Source: Actinomycetota bacterium
Lineage (GTDB): Bacteria > Actinomycetota > Actinomycetes > Streptosporangiales > Streptosporangiaceae
Assembly: GCA_027313705.1 (NCBI GenBank)
Contig: DAHVDE010000067.1
Location: forward strand, 117,047 to 181,046
DNA: 64,000 nucleotides
Direction of reading: 5' to 3'
Made by a program: the position numbers and the translations under genes. Positions within the stretch are counted from its first letter, which is position 1, and the number at the start of each line of letters is the position of its first letter. The notes under the pieces are model-generated. The model did no database searches and had not been told where the DNA came from. It worked only from the letters and a program-made list of their open reading frames with translations. Positions 42,804-51,782 of this stretch are shown piece by piece.

Positions 42804-45623
42804 ATGGCGACTAGTGCGCCCAGAGGAACTTCTCAAGGGCAGAGCGCGTCTTCGCGTGGCCAGGGCGCGTCTTCGAGGTCACCTGCCAAGGGCGGGTCAC
42901 GCGGCACTAGCGCGCGCCGGCCACCGAGCGCGGCAGGCCAGAACCGGGGCACCGCGGGCGGCAGTGCCGCGAGCGGCCGCCAGCGCGGTAGTTCGGCGCG
43001 GGCGCCGGGCGGCGGCTCAGGTACCAGGCGCGGCGGTACGTCTTATCACCGGGGCGCCAAGTACAGCGAGCCGAGCCAGTCGCTGGCGGCCGGGTTGCGG
43101 GCCTCGCACAATCCGATCCTGATCCTGATCGGCTGGACCGCGGCCATCCTCACCATGATCTGGCTCGAGCTGGCCAGCGGTGTCGGCTTCGTCGCGCGGT
43201 TGTTCGGCGACAGCGCGCGCGAGCTTGACCAGGCCCATCGCAGGGACGGCGCCGGGCTCGGCGTACTTGCGGCGGCGATCGTCATGGCCGGGGCGGCCTG
43301 GTGGCATCTCGGCTCGCCGTTCGGGCGAGCCCTGACCGCCCTGGTGCGCGGCGCCTTCGGCGTCGGGGCGTGGACCATCCCCGTCTTGCTTGCCTTGCTT
43401 GCCTGGCGGCTGCTTCGGCACCCGGACAGGAACGCGCACTCGGGGCGGATGCTGATCGGCTGGACGGCGCTTGGCGGCGGAGCCCTCGGCATCGTGCACA
43501 TCGCGCTCGGCAGCCCTGCGCCTTCGGCGGGGAAGCAGGCGATGCAGACTTCCGGCGGGCTGCTCGGCTACGTGATCTCAGAGCCGCTGCGTGCGCTGCT
43601 TACGGCCTGGGTCGCCATTCCGCTGCTCGCCTTGCTTGCGGCGTTCGGCTTGCTCGTGGTGACCGGCACGCCGTTGCACAGGGTGCGGGAGCGGTTCGAG
43701 GAGTTCGGTTTCCTGCTGCGTCAGTTGCGTGGCATTGCCGAAGAAGAAGTCGAGGAAGGCGAGGCAGCCGACGGTGCCGCTGCGCCTAGGCTCGGCCGGC
43801 GCAAGAACGCGGGCGCCCTCGAGGCGGGCGCTGGTGACCAGCCTTATGAGACTCCGCTGCTCGGCGGCCTGATGACCCGTGGCGGCGCCGGGCGATCAAG
43901 GCAGACGGCAGCCAGGCCGCCCGCCAGTGAGCCCGACCTGGCGGTGCCCGACCCTGACGCGGGCGATGACCAGGCTAGTGCGGGGGTTGGCGCGGCCGAC
44001 GCCGCGAGGCGTCGGTCGGACGATGAGGTGATGGCTGAAGTACTGAATTTCGGCCCTGATGGCAGGCGCGCGGCCGGGCTTGAGCGTGCCGCGCAGGCAG
44101 GTGCGCCGGTCAAGCAGGAGCTGACCGGCGAGCAGCTGACGCTGACCGGGGAGCCGTCGTCGAGCTACACGCTGCCGCCAGCGGCACTGCTCAAGCCTGG
44201 TACGGCGCCCAAGGCAAGGACGCGGGCCAACGACCAGATGGTCGAGGCGCTCACGATGGTGCTCGACCAGTTCGAAGTAGACGCGCAGGTGACCGGGTTC
44301 ACCAGGGGGCCCACGGTGACCAGGTACGCGATCGAGCTCGGGCCAGCGGTGAAGGTGGAGCGGGTCACCGCGCTTTCTAAGAACATCTCCTACGCGGTGA
44401 AGAGCGCGGACGTGCGGATCTTGTCGCCTATTCCCGGCAAGTCAGCGATCGGCATCGAGATTCCTAACACCGACAGGGAGATTGTCAGCCTGGGCGACGT
44501 GCTGCGGTCGCCGGTAGCCGAGGGCGATCACCACCCGATGATCGTCGGGCTGGGCAAGGACGTGGAAGGCCGCACGGTGGTGGCCAACCTCGCGAAGATG
44601 CCGCACATCCTGATCGCCGGCGCGACCGGAGCGGGCAAGTCGACCTGCATCAACGGGCTGATCACCTCGATCCTGGTGCGGGCGACGCCCGACGAGGTAC
44701 GCATGATCCTGATCGACCCCAAGCGTGTCGAACTGACCTCGTACGCGGGGATACCGCACCTGATTACGTCGATCATCACGAACCCGAAGAAGGCGGCGGA
44801 CGCGCTTGCCTGGGTGGTCGGCGAGATGGACCGGCGGTACGACGACCTGGCCGCTTCCGGGTTCAGGCACATGGATGACTTCAACAAGGCGGTGCGAGCG
44901 GGCAAGATCACGCCGCCGCCTGGCAGTGAGCGTGAATATGTGCCTTACCCGTATCTGCTCGTGATCGTGGACGAGCTGGCCGACCTGATGATGGTGGCGC
45001 CCAGGGACGTGGAAGACGCGATCGTGCGGATTACCCAGCTCGCGCGGGCGGCGGGTATTCACCTGGTGCTTGCGACCCAGCGGCCGAGCGTCGACGTGGT
45101 GACCGGGCTGATCAAGGCTAATGTGCCTTCGCGGCTGGCGTTCGCCACCTCGAGCCTGACCGACAGCAGGGTCATCTTGGACCAGCCGGGGGCTGAGAAG
45201 CTGGTCGGCCAGGGTGACGCGCTCTTCCTGCCGATGGGGGCGAGCAAGCCGATCAGGCTGCAGAACGCGTTTGTCACGGAAAAAGAGATCAGGGAGATCG
45301 TCGGTCATTGCAAGAAACAGGCCGAGCCGCAGTACAGGGAAGACGTCACCATCGCGGAGAGCAGCAAGCGCGAGGTCGACGCGGACATCGGCGATGACCT
45401 CGAACTTCTGCTCCAGGCGGCCGAACTGGTCGTGAGCACTCAGTTCGGGTCCACGTCCATGTTGCAGCGCAAGCTGCGGATCGGGTTCGCCAAGGCGGGC
45501 AGGCTCATGGACCTGCTGGAGAGCAGGAATGCCGTCGGGCCAAGTGAGGGTTCCAAGGCCAGGGAGGTGCTCATCAGGCCCGACGACCTCGAAGAGTTCC
45601 TCGATTCTCTTCGTGGCGGCTAG
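42804..45623 (+). CDS. ftsK: FtsK/SpoIIIE-type DNA translocase
   Basis: 939-residue septal DNA pump. An N-terminal low-complexity Ser/Gly/Arg-rich tail (about 1-90) is followed by four membrane helices (about 105-290), an acidic linker, and the RecA-like motor with Walker A GATGAGKST (606-614) and Walker B LLVIVDELADLMM. The C-terminal winged-helix gamma domain (TSMLQRKLRIGFAKAGRLMDLLE), which reads DNA polarity sequences, is present. The frame is open further upstream (42630), but ATG 42804 fits the family and the divergent gene. Its placement before rodZ-like, rimO and pgsA is the standard actinobacterial order. Confidence 0.95.
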   Translation: MATSAPRGTSQGQSASSRGQGASSRSPAKGGSRGTSARRPPSAAGQNRGTAGGSAASGRQRGSSARAPGGGSGTRRGGTSYHRGAKYSEPSQSLAAGLRASHNPILILIGWTAAILTMIWLELASGVGFVARLFGDSARELDQAHRRDGAGLGVLAAAIVMAGAAWWHLGSPFGRALTALVRGAFGVGAWTIPVLLALLAWRLLRHPDRNAHSGRMLIGWTALGGGALGIVHIALGSPAPSAGKQAMQTSGGLLGYVISEPLRALLTAWVAIPLLALLAAFGLLVVTGTPLHRVRERFEEFGFLLRQLRGIAEEEVEEGEAADGAAAPRLGRRKNAGALEAGAGDQPYETPLLGGLMTRGGAGRSRQTAARPPASEPDLAVPDPDAGDDQASAGVGAADAARRRSDDEVMAEVLNFGPDGRRAAGLERAAQAGAPVKQELTGEQLTLTGEPSSSYTLPPAALLKPGTAPKARTRANDQMVEALTMVLDQFEVDAQVTGFTRGPTVTRYAIELGPAVKVERVTALSKNISYAVKSADVRILSPIPGKSAIGIEIPNTDREIVSLGDVLRSPVAEGDHHPMIVGLGKDVEGRTVVANLAKMPHILIAGATGAGKSTCINGLITSILVRATPDEVRMILIDPKRVELTSYAGIPHLITSIITNPKKAADALAWVVGEMDRRYDDLAASGFRHMDDFNKAVRAGKITPPPGSEREYVPYPYLLVIVDELADLMMVAPRDVEDAIVRITQLARAAGIHLVLATQRPSVDVVTGLIKANVPSRLAFATSSLTDSRVILDQPGAEKLVGQGDALFLPMGASKPIRLQNAFVTEKEIREIVGHCKKQAEPQYREDVTIAESSKREVDADIGDDLELLLQAAELVVSTQFGSTSMLQRKLRIGFAKAGRLMDLLESRNAVGPSEGSKAREVLIRPDDLEEFLDSLRGG

Positions 45624-45644
45624 CATCAGACGATTGGCGTGGCT

Positions 45645-45737
45645 ATGGTCAAGGCCATACTTGCGGTGGAGGTTGTCCTGCCCACGCGCGGGCAGGAGGA
45701 GAGCGTTATGAAAATGCTCCTCAGCGTCACCAGGTAG
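45645..45737 (+). CDS. Possible 30-residue small ORF after ftsK
   Basis: ATG 45645 opens a 30-codon frame (MVKAILAVEVVLPTRGQEES, then MKMLLSVTR). An internal ATG at 45708 has AGGAGG upstream and would give a 9-residue peptide. The frame covers a 7-bp hairpin (CCTGCCC/GGGCAGG). No homologue is known to me; it may equally be a structured leader of the rodZ-like gene. Confidence 0.2.
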   Translation: MVKAILAVEVVLPTRGQEESVMKMLLSVTR

Positions 45738-45888
45738 ACACCCTGCCGCGCATCCCCGGATGGTAGCTAGGTGTCTACACTGGGTCGTCGTCTCCTGAAT
45801 AGGGAGAACCGGGGGAGCAAGAGCACAGCGATGTGCTCCAATCTGACCTAGCTTCAGCCAATGATTTTGAGATGCGTGGAGGCGGAGC

Positions 45889-46626
45889 GTGACCATTGGT
45901 GACGCGCTGGCAGCGGGACGCCGCCAGGCCGGTATGACCGTGACGCAGGTGAGCCAGCGCACCTGCATCAGGGAAACCATCATCCGCGGCATCGAGCGGG
46001 GCGACTTTTCCGGTTGCGGCGGTGACTTCTACGCCCGCGGCCACATCAGGAGCGTCGCGCAGGCGGTCGGCGTCGATCCCGAGCCGCTCATCGAGGAATA
46101 CGACGCGACGATGGGCGCGCCGCGCGCGATCAGCGCCGCCGACGTCTTCCAGCCGGTGACGCCGGTACGGCTGAAGGAAAGGCGGCGGCCGAACTGGACC
46201 GCGGCGCTGGCGGTGGTCCTGGTGGCGGCAGGCGGAACCTATGCCTACCTGCACTACCAGCACCACTCGAGCGGCGGGGGGACGCCGGTGTCGACGTCCA
46301 CGCTCAAGTCGACTACCGACGCGCACCAGACGCCGCCTCCGAAAGCGAGGCCGGTCCACCACCGGCCACGCAGTCTTGACATCAAGATCTCAGCCAGCCA
46401 GAACTCCTGGGTCGTGCTGACCGCCAAGGCGACCGGCTTGACGATCTTCCAGGGAATGGTGTACGCGGGGCAGTCGCTGCACTGGTCTGAGCGGCACGCC
46501 GTCACGCTTCAGATCGACAACCCGGCAGGTGTCACGGTCACCGTGAACGGCAAGAAGCAGGCTCATCCGCATGCCGTCGCGCCGATCACCGTGACCCTGG
46601 CGCTTGGCGGGCCGCGGCGGGGCTGA
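45889..46626 (+). CDS. RodZ-like HTH membrane protein (HTH_25/DUF4115)
   Basis: 245 residues: a cytoplasmic Xre-type HTH domain (about 1-75, GDALAAGRRQAGMTVTQVSQRT), a single membrane helix (about 103-122, WTAALAVVLVAAGGTYAYL), a Pro/Ser/Thr linker and an extracytoplasmic beta domain of the DUF4115 type (LDIKISASQNSWVVLTAKATG). This is the RodZ architecture, which in rods links MreB to the wall machinery; here a role in cell-shape or division is inferred. GTG 45889 follows GGAGGCGGAG. It sits between ftsK and rimO, as in Streptomyces. Confidence 0.82.
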   Translation: MTIGDALAAGRRQAGMTVTQVSQRTCIRETIIRGIERGDFSGCGGDFYARGHIRSVAQAVGVDPEPLIEEYDATMGAPRAISAADVFQPVTPVRLKERRRPNWTAALAVVLVAAGGTYAYLHYQHHSSGGGTPVSTSTLKSTTDAHQTPPPKARPVHHRPRSLDIKISASQNSWVVLTAKATGLTIFQGMVYAGQSLHWSERHAVTLQIDNPAGVTVTVNGKKQAHPHAVAPITVTLALGGPRRG

Positions 46627-46699
46627 GCGCCGTGCCCGCCGTGCCCCTGGGCGGATTCGGTGGTGCGGACGGCTGCCTGATGCGAGGTAGTCTGCCCCT

Positions 46700-48223
46700 G
46701 TGCCATCGAGCGATTCCCTGCCTGAAACCAGGCGATCTGTACGCCTGGTCACCTTGGGCTGCGCCAGGAATGAAGTCGACTCAGAGGAACTGGCTGCCAG
46801 GCTTGAAGCTGGCGGCTGGGAACTTACCGAAGGTGATCAGCCTGATGTGGTGCTGGTCAATACGTGCGGTTTCATTCAGGCGGCGAAGCAGGAGTCCATC
46901 GGGGAACTGCTGAGCGCCGCGGAATCAGGAGCGGCGGTGGTCGCCGCGGGCTGCCTGGCGCAGCGATATGGCAGCGAACTCGCCCAGGCGCTGCCCGAGG
47001 CGCAGGTGCTGAGCTTCGATGACTACGGTGGCATCGCTGACCGGCTCGACGAGGTGCTCGCGGGCAAGCGCTGGCCCGCGCACGAGCCAGGTGACCGCAG
47101 GAAGTTGCTGCCGATCTCGCCTGCCGGCCGTCCTGGCGCCGACGGGCCGCACGTGCCCGGGCATGGTTCCGTCGCGTCAGACCTGCCTGCCGGGATCGCG
47201 CCTGCGTCGGGGCCGCGGGTGATACGCCGGCGGCTTGATGGCGGGGTAGTGGCACCGCTCAAGATCGCCTCTGGTTGCGATCGCAGGTGCAGCTTCTGCG
47301 CCATTCCTGCCTTCCGCGGCTCCTTCCTGTCGCGCCCGCCCGCGGACCTGGTCGCCGAGGCCGGATGGCTGGCCGGTCAGGGGGTCAGGGAACTGCTGCT
47401 GGTCAGCGAGAACTCCACGTCCTACGGCAAGGATCTAGGTGACCTGCGGCTGCTTGAGTCGCTGCTGCCGCGACTGGCTGACGTCACCGGGATCGATCGG
47501 ATCAGGGTCAGTTACCTCCAGCCCGCTGAGGTCAGGCCAGGGCTGATCGAGGTCATGGCGGGCACGCCGGGGGTGGCGAACTACTTCGACCTGTCGTTTC
47601 AGCATGCCAGCGGGCGGGTACTGCGGGCCATGCGCAGGTTCGGTGACGCCGAGCGCTTCTGCGCGCTGATCGAGCAGATCAGGAAGCTGGCGCCGGATGC
47701 TGGGATCAGGTCCAACTTCATCGTCGGATTTCCCGGCGAAGAAGAAGCCGACCTCGAGGTGCTCTCGGAGTTCCTCGCGCAAGCACGCCTCGACGCGATC
47801 GGCATCTTCGGGTACTCGGACGAGGAAGGTACCGAGGCCGCGAACCTGCCTGGTCAGCTTGACGCGGAAGAGATCGCCGACCGGGTCGGGGAACTGGCCG
47901 CCCTGGCCGACGAACTCATGGATCAGCGAGCCGCTGACCGGGTCGGGGAAGTGCACGACGTGCTCATAGAAGAGCCCGCCGGGGGCGGCCAGGGTTCTGG
48001 GCGCTATACCGGGCGCGGGGCGCATCAGGCACCTGAGGTCGACGGGACCACGGAAGTTGTCTCTTCCAGGCCCCTCGTGGCCGGTGAGCTTGTTCGCGCG
48101 CGGGTATCAGGTTCTGAGGGGGTGGACCTGGTGGCGGACCTCATCGACGGGCCTGGCGTGCCGCTCGGGCGCCTGGCTTGCGGTGCGGGCTCGCATGCGG
48201 GATCGCCGCGGAACCTTGGCTGA
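46700..48223 (+). CDS. rimO: Ribosomal protein S12 methylthiotransferase RimO
   Basis: 507-residue radical SAM methylthiotransferase that modifies an aspartate of ribosomal protein S12. The N-terminal MTTase domain has [14 protein letters not shown] and VNTCGFI with its cluster cysteines; the radical SAM triad is C193, C197, C200 in [19 protein letters not shown]; the C-terminal TRAM domain ends the protein. ARNEVDS and the S12-type length separate it from MiaB. An extra low-complexity insert lies around residues 125-165. GTG 46700 is used. It overlaps the pgsA gene. Confidence 0.93.
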   Translation: MPSSDSLPETRRSVRLVTLGCARNEVDSEELAARLEAGGWELTEGDQPDVVLVNTCGFIQAAKQESIGELLSAAESGAAVVAAGCLAQRYGSELAQALPEAQVLSFDDYGGIADRLDEVLAGKRWPAHEPGDRRKLLPISPAGRPGADGPHVPGHGSVASDLPAGIAPASGPRVIRRRLDGGVVAPLKIASGCDRRCSFCAIPAFRGSFLSRPPADLVAEAGWLAGQGVRELLLVSENSTSYGKDLGDLRLLESLLPRLADVTGIDRIRVSYLQPAEVRPGLIEVMAGTPGVANYFDLSFQHASGRVLRAMRRFGDAERFCALIEQIRKLAPDAGIRSNFIVGFPGEEEADLEVLSEFLAQARLDAIGIFGYSDEEGTEAANLPGQLDAEEIADRVGELAALADELMDQRAADRVGEVHDVLIEEPAGGGQGSGRYTGRGAHQAPEVDGTTEVVSSRPLVAGELVRARVSGSEGVDLVADLIDGPGVPLGRLACGAGSHAGSPRNLG

Positions 48224-48839
48224 TCCTGGCGCTGGCGGCGGCGCGGCGGCTGACGGCCAGCGGCGCAAGCCTCGCTTGATCAACGTGCCGAACGGACTGA
48301 CGATGCTGCGGCTCGTCCTGGTGCCACTGTTCGTGGTGCTCTTGGTGGCCGATACCTCGGAGTCGAGGATCGCGGCCTTCCTCGTGTTCGCGGTGGCATC
48401 CTTTACCGACTTGCTTGACGGCGAAGTGGCCAGGCGACGCGGCTTGATCACCGACTTCGGCAAGATCGCCGACCCGATCGCTGACAAGGCGCTGACCGGA
48501 TCGGCTCTGGTGACGCTGTCGGCGCTTGGCGCGCTGTCCTGGTGGGTGACCGGGATCATCATGGTGCGCGAGATCGGGGTGACCCTGCTGCGCTTCTGGG
48601 TGATCAGGCGCGGCGTGATCCCGGCTAGCCGCGGCGGCAAGATCAAGACGGTGCTGCAGATCGTCGCCATCGGCCTTTACATCCTCCCGGTGAGTCTTGG
48701 TTTGCTTCGCGGCGGCGTCATGCTTGCGGCGGTGGCGGTGACCTTGATCACCGGAGCTGACTACGTGGTCAGGGCGGTTCGGCTGCGCCGTCGCCCGGTG
48801 CCCGCGGTCGCCGAGGTTCTCGCGGAAGACAAAAACTGA
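48195..48839 (+). CDS. pgsA: CDP-diacylglycerol-glycerol-3-phosphate 3-phosphatidyltransferase
   Basis: 214-residue integral membrane enzyme making phosphatidylglycerol phosphate (or another phospholipid head-group transfer). The CDP-alcohol phosphotransferase motif D-G-x2-A-R-x8-G-x3-D-x3-D is complete in [27 protein letters not shown]. About five to six membrane helices. ATG 48195 is preferred and overlaps rimO by 29 bp; GTG 48183 or TTG 48216 are possible. It is the usual neighbour of clgR, but the cinA gene that lies between them in Streptomyces is absent here. Confidence 0.9.
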   Translation: MRDRRGTLADPGAGGGAAADGQRRKPRLINVPNGLTMLRLVLVPLFVVLLVADTSESRIAAFLVFAVASFTDLLDGEVARRRGLITDFGKIADPIADKALTGSALVTLSALGALSWWVTGIIMVREIGVTLLRFWVIRRGVIPASRGGKIKTVLQIVAIGLYILPVSLGLLRGGVMLAAVAVTLITGADYVVRAVRLRRRPVPAVAEVLAEDKN

Positions 48840-48946
48840 TTACAGCGTTACAGACTGGAACACGCGCTGATGCCCTCTCCCGCGCGGCCGGTGGAGCCAG
48901 GTACGGTGGAGGTGTAAGCGCCAGTCCTTGGGGAAGGAATGCGGCA

Positions 48947-49546
48947 ATGGTCCTGCTTCGTCACTTGCTGGGTGACGCGCTGCGGCGCTTGCGCTTGCGG
49001 CAGGGTCGCACGCTCCGCGAGGTGTCGGCCTCGGCGCGAGTTTCGCTCGGCTACCTGTCCGAGGTAGAACGAGGCCAGAAGGAGGCCTCGTCTGAGCTTC
49101 TCGCTTCGATCTGCGCCGCCCTGGGCACGCCGCTCTCGCAGGTCCTGCGTGAGGTCTCTGATAATTTCGCGTTCGCCGAACTTCAGAGCGAGCCCGTGTT
49201 CGCCGATGTGATGGAGCCAGAGATCGAGGTGGCAGGCGCTGGCCGCGGGTCAGAGCATGAAGGGGCGGGCGAGGAGCAGGTTCCTGTCGGGCAGGTCAGC
49301 TCGGCTGCGCGGCTCGGAACGGCGGTGGCGGACCGGGTCAAGCCGCTTGCGCCCAGGGCCGGGCAGCTTAGGCCAGGCCAGGTTCAGGTGGGGCAGGTTC
49401 AGGTGGGCCAGAAAGTCTCGGTCACCGCGGTCACTGCGGGAACCTCCAGGTTGCCGATCGGCTCCGGACTCGACGATCCGGTATTCGACCAGGTCACTCG
49501 CGTCGCCAGGGGCATCAGGGACATCACGGACATGGTGCCCGCGTAA
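48947..49546 (+). CDS. clgR: ClgR-type HTH transcriptional regulator
   Basis: 199-residue Xre-family activator of Clp protease and other proteostasis genes. The DNA-binding domain (about 1-75) reads [53 protein letters not shown], the ClgR signature. The remainder is a long disordered region with a short VGQVQ repeat made of 15-bp units, longer than usual for the family; ClgR is normally turned over by Clp. ATG 48947 has GGAAGGA upstream. Position after pgsA matches Mycobacterium and Streptomyces. Confidence 0.9.
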   Translation: MVLLRHLLGDALRRLRLRQGRTLREVSASARVSLGYLSEVERGQKEASSELLASICAALGTPLSQVLREVSDNFAFAELQSEPVFADVMEPEIEVAGAGRGSEHEGAGEEQVPVGQVSSAARLGTAVADRVKPLAPRAGQLRPGQVQVGQVQVGQKVSVTAVTAGTSRLPIGSGLDDPVFDQVTRVARGIRDITDMVPA

Positions 49547-49555
49547 CGCGGATTA

Positions 49556-49577
49556 CCCGGCTAGCGAGCTAGCCGGG
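49556..49577. terminator. Bidirectional hairpin between clgR and rrf2-like gene
   Basis: Perfect 9-bp stem CCCGGCTAG (49556-49564) with CTAGCCGGG (49569-49577) and loop CGAG, lying between and overlapping the ends of two convergent genes. Confidence 0.65.
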
Positions 49578-50025
49578 CTTGCCAGGAGCCGGGAAGTTCC
49601 GACAGCGAGCGCACCCGGTCGGGCAGCGGCCCGCCGACTATGTGCGCTAGCGTCACTTCCTCGAGGATCGCGCGCTCGTTGGCGCGAAGCGCGATCCAGA
49701 CCGTTTGCAGCGGCTCGGCGGCGCCGATGTAGCCGAGGTTCTCAGGGCGCTCACCGCGAACGCCGAGCAATGGCCCGTCGATCGCCCTGATGATGTCGGC
49801 AAGCGAGATCTCCTCCGGCGGCCTCGCCAACCAGAACCCGCCGTCAGGGCCACGCTGGCTCCGCACCAGTCCGGCTCGCCTGAGCTGGGTCAAGATTGCC
49901 TCAAGGAATTTGGCGGGGATCTGCTGCGCCTTCGCTAGCTGGTCCGAGGTAACGTGCCCATCCGGTGAGGCCGCGAGTTCGATCGCGGCACGCAACGCAT
50001 AATCGGCCCGTGCTGACAAACGCAT
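49561..50025 (-). CDS. Rrf2-family transcriptional regulator without cluster cysteines
   Basis: 154-residue winged-helix regulator: MRLSARADYALRAAIELA start, recognition region QQIPAKFLEAILTQLRRAGLVRSQRGPDGGF and the helix that normally follows with Fe-S ligands. The protein contains no cysteine at all, so it cannot hold the Fe-S cluster of IscR/NsrR-type members; it may sense a metabolite (CymR-like) or nothing. ATG 50025 is chosen from the family start; ATG 50034 is close. No target operon is adjacent. Confidence 0.85.
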   Translation of the reverse strand: MRLSARADYALRAAIELAASPDGHVTSDQLAKAQQIPAKFLEAILTQLRRAGLVRSQRGPDGGFWLARPPEEISLADIIRAIDGPLLGVRGERPENLGYIGAAEPLQTVWIALRANERAILEEVTLAHIVGGPLPDRVRSLSELPGSWQARLAR

Positions 50026-50172
50026 ACCCAGCATTATGCCGTGCACCAGTCAGGAATACGCCACTGTAGTCTCACGCGCTCGTGCCGCGGCTGCCCGCAG
50101 CGCTGCGGGCAGCGTGGCCGGGCAGGTGCCGTTTCGGGTTGGCGCCGGAGCGCGGCGTGGGAGTATTCCGAT

Positions 50173-50667
50173 ATGCGCTATCAAATACATAGCAAGTGGT
50201 CGCTCACCGAGCATTTTGCGATCGACGACGAGTCGGGCGCCCCGGTCTTTGACGTTCGCGGCAACCTGAGCCTGACCGCGCATCTCACCATGCGCGATGC
50301 CACGGGCAGCGAGGTCGCCGAGATCAAGAAGCACCTGATGACCACCAAGCACGACATCTTGATGGCTGGCCAGGTCGTGGCGCAGGTGCATCACGAGGGG
50401 TTCTTCGGCGAGCACTACGAGATCGACTCCCAGTTCGGCCGGATCAGCGCCAAGGGCAACTTCTCTGGCTGGAACTACAACATTCACCAGCAGGGACAAC
50501 CGGTGGCCGTGGTCTCCAGGCAGTTCGGGTTCGGCGAGAAGTTCCTCGTCGAGACCGCGGGCAACGTCAACGACGCTTTCATACTTGCGGTCGTGCTCGC
50601 GATCGACGCCATCCACAAGGAACGTGAGCAGGACCAGAACCGCGGCGGCTTCCAGCTCGGCAACTAG
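50173..50667 (+). CDS. LURP-one-related (tubby-like fold) protein
   Basis: 164-residue soluble protein with the LOR/tubby-like beta-barrel pattern: MRYQIHSKWSLTEHFAIDDESGAPVFDVRG start, then paired strands such as EVAEIKKHLMTTKHDILMAGQ and GRISAKGNFSGWNYNIHQQG, and a C-terminal hydrophobic helix NDAFILAVVLAIDAI that would fill the barrel. The function in bacteria is unknown; membrane-lipid association is suggested by scramblase relatives. ATG 50173 matches the family start. Confidence 0.85.
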   Translation: MRYQIHSKWSLTEHFAIDDESGAPVFDVRGNLSLTAHLTMRDATGSEVAEIKKHLMTTKHDILMAGQVVAQVHHEGFFGEHYEIDSQFGRISAKGNFSGWNYNIHQQGQPVAVVSRQFGFGEKFLVETAGNVNDAFILAVVLAIDAIHKEREQDQNRGGFQLGN

Positions 50668-50677
50668 GGCGGTCCGC

Positions 50678-51595
50678 TTAGCCGATAGCGCCGGCGGGCA
50701 AGATCGCGTGCACGCCCCATGACTGGTTTGCTACCTGGGTGATGCGCAAGTCGACGACCGGGCTGGCGAGTGCGAGCGCGCTCGCCGGCTCGAGCCCGTA
50801 AGCCGCCTGCATCCAGGTCAGCATGGTGCCGAGTGCCTCGTACATGGCTTCGTTGAGGTCCGGGCTGAAACCGAAGGTGACCCAGCCCGCGGGAGTTTCC
50901 GCATGCACGCCGGCCACCGGCCGGCCGCCGGCCAGGTCGAGGGTGAGTTCCGTCGTCATGCCGCACTCGATGGCGGTGCCCGCGACCTCGCCATCGCCTT
51001 GAGCGGCGTGACCGTCGCCGATGCTGAGCAGCGCGCCGGCGACGCTGACCGGCAGGTAGAGCACGGAGCCTGCGACGAGTTCGCGGCAGTCGATGTTGCC
51101 GCCCGCGTTCGCGCGGGGCGGTATCGTCGAATGCTCGCCAGGCTCGTCCCAGGCGACGCCGGTCACCCCGTGGAACGGCGATATCCGCACCCGGTGCCCG
51201 AGATTGCTCACCGCGGTGCCCGCCTCGGCGTCGATCTGCCAGAGCAGCCAGGCCGGGGTGCCCGTTCCAGCACCGACTCGCCTGGCCAGCTGGGTGTCCC
51301 TGGCTACCGTCCAGCCCCAGTCATCAGGGCGCAGGCTGACGAAGCTCACGGCGAGCACGTCGCCTGGCCTCGCGCCCCTGACCGCGATCGGACCGGTCAG
51401 GCAGTGGCCACGCCGGCTTGGGAACAACTGCCGGACAGCTTCGCCAGGCACTTGCTGTCGCTCCAGGTGACCGGCCGCGTTCAGCGATCTCACGACTACC
51501 GTGTCACCAGGGTCCACGGTGAGCACGGGATGCAGGTCGCGATCGAAGACCTCGGCGGTGGTAGCCGGACCGGGATCCAGGCGATGCTTACTCAT
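50678..51595 (-). CDS. Acetamidase/formamidase family protein
   Basis: 305-residue FmdA/AmdA family amidohydrolase, expected to hydrolyse formamide, acetamide or a related amide. Visible landmarks include HPVLTVDPGDTVVVRSLNA, PRANAGGNIDCREL (metal/active-site region) and GDGHAAQGDGEVAGTAIE, which is highly conserved in this family. ATG 51595 follows GGGAAGATCGGG; an upstream extension of the frame lacks homology. It lies next to the RiPP-like cluster on the opposite strand and is not obviously part of it. Confidence 0.9.
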   Translation of the reverse strand: MSKHRLDPGPATTAEVFDRDLHPVLTVDPGDTVVVRSLNAAGHLERQQVPGEAVRQLFPSRRGHCLTGPIAVRGARPGDVLAVSFVSLRPDDWGWTVARDTQLARRVGAGTGTPAWLLWQIDAEAGTAVSNLGHRVRISPFHGVTGVAWDEPGEHSTIPPRANAGGNIDCRELVAGSVLYLPVSVAGALLSIGDGHAAQGDGEVAGTAIECGMTTELTLDLAGGRPVAGVHAETPAGWVTFGFSPDLNEAMYEALGTMLTWMQAAYGLEPASALALASPVVDLRITQVANQSWGVHAILPAGAIG

Positions 51596-51782
51596 AGCCC
51601 GATCTTCCCAGTTCGCGCAGCGGCGGGCTAACCTGCCAAGTAGCTCGGAAATTTTGACCCGTGGCCCGAAAGTCGCATAGCGCAAGGTCGGATGCGGTAT
51701 GACACTGTAACGTGGTTGACTGCCGGTTTCGGCGACTTGGGGGCACGCGATTAAGCAACGGCCGCAGTAGGATGGCCGGTCC

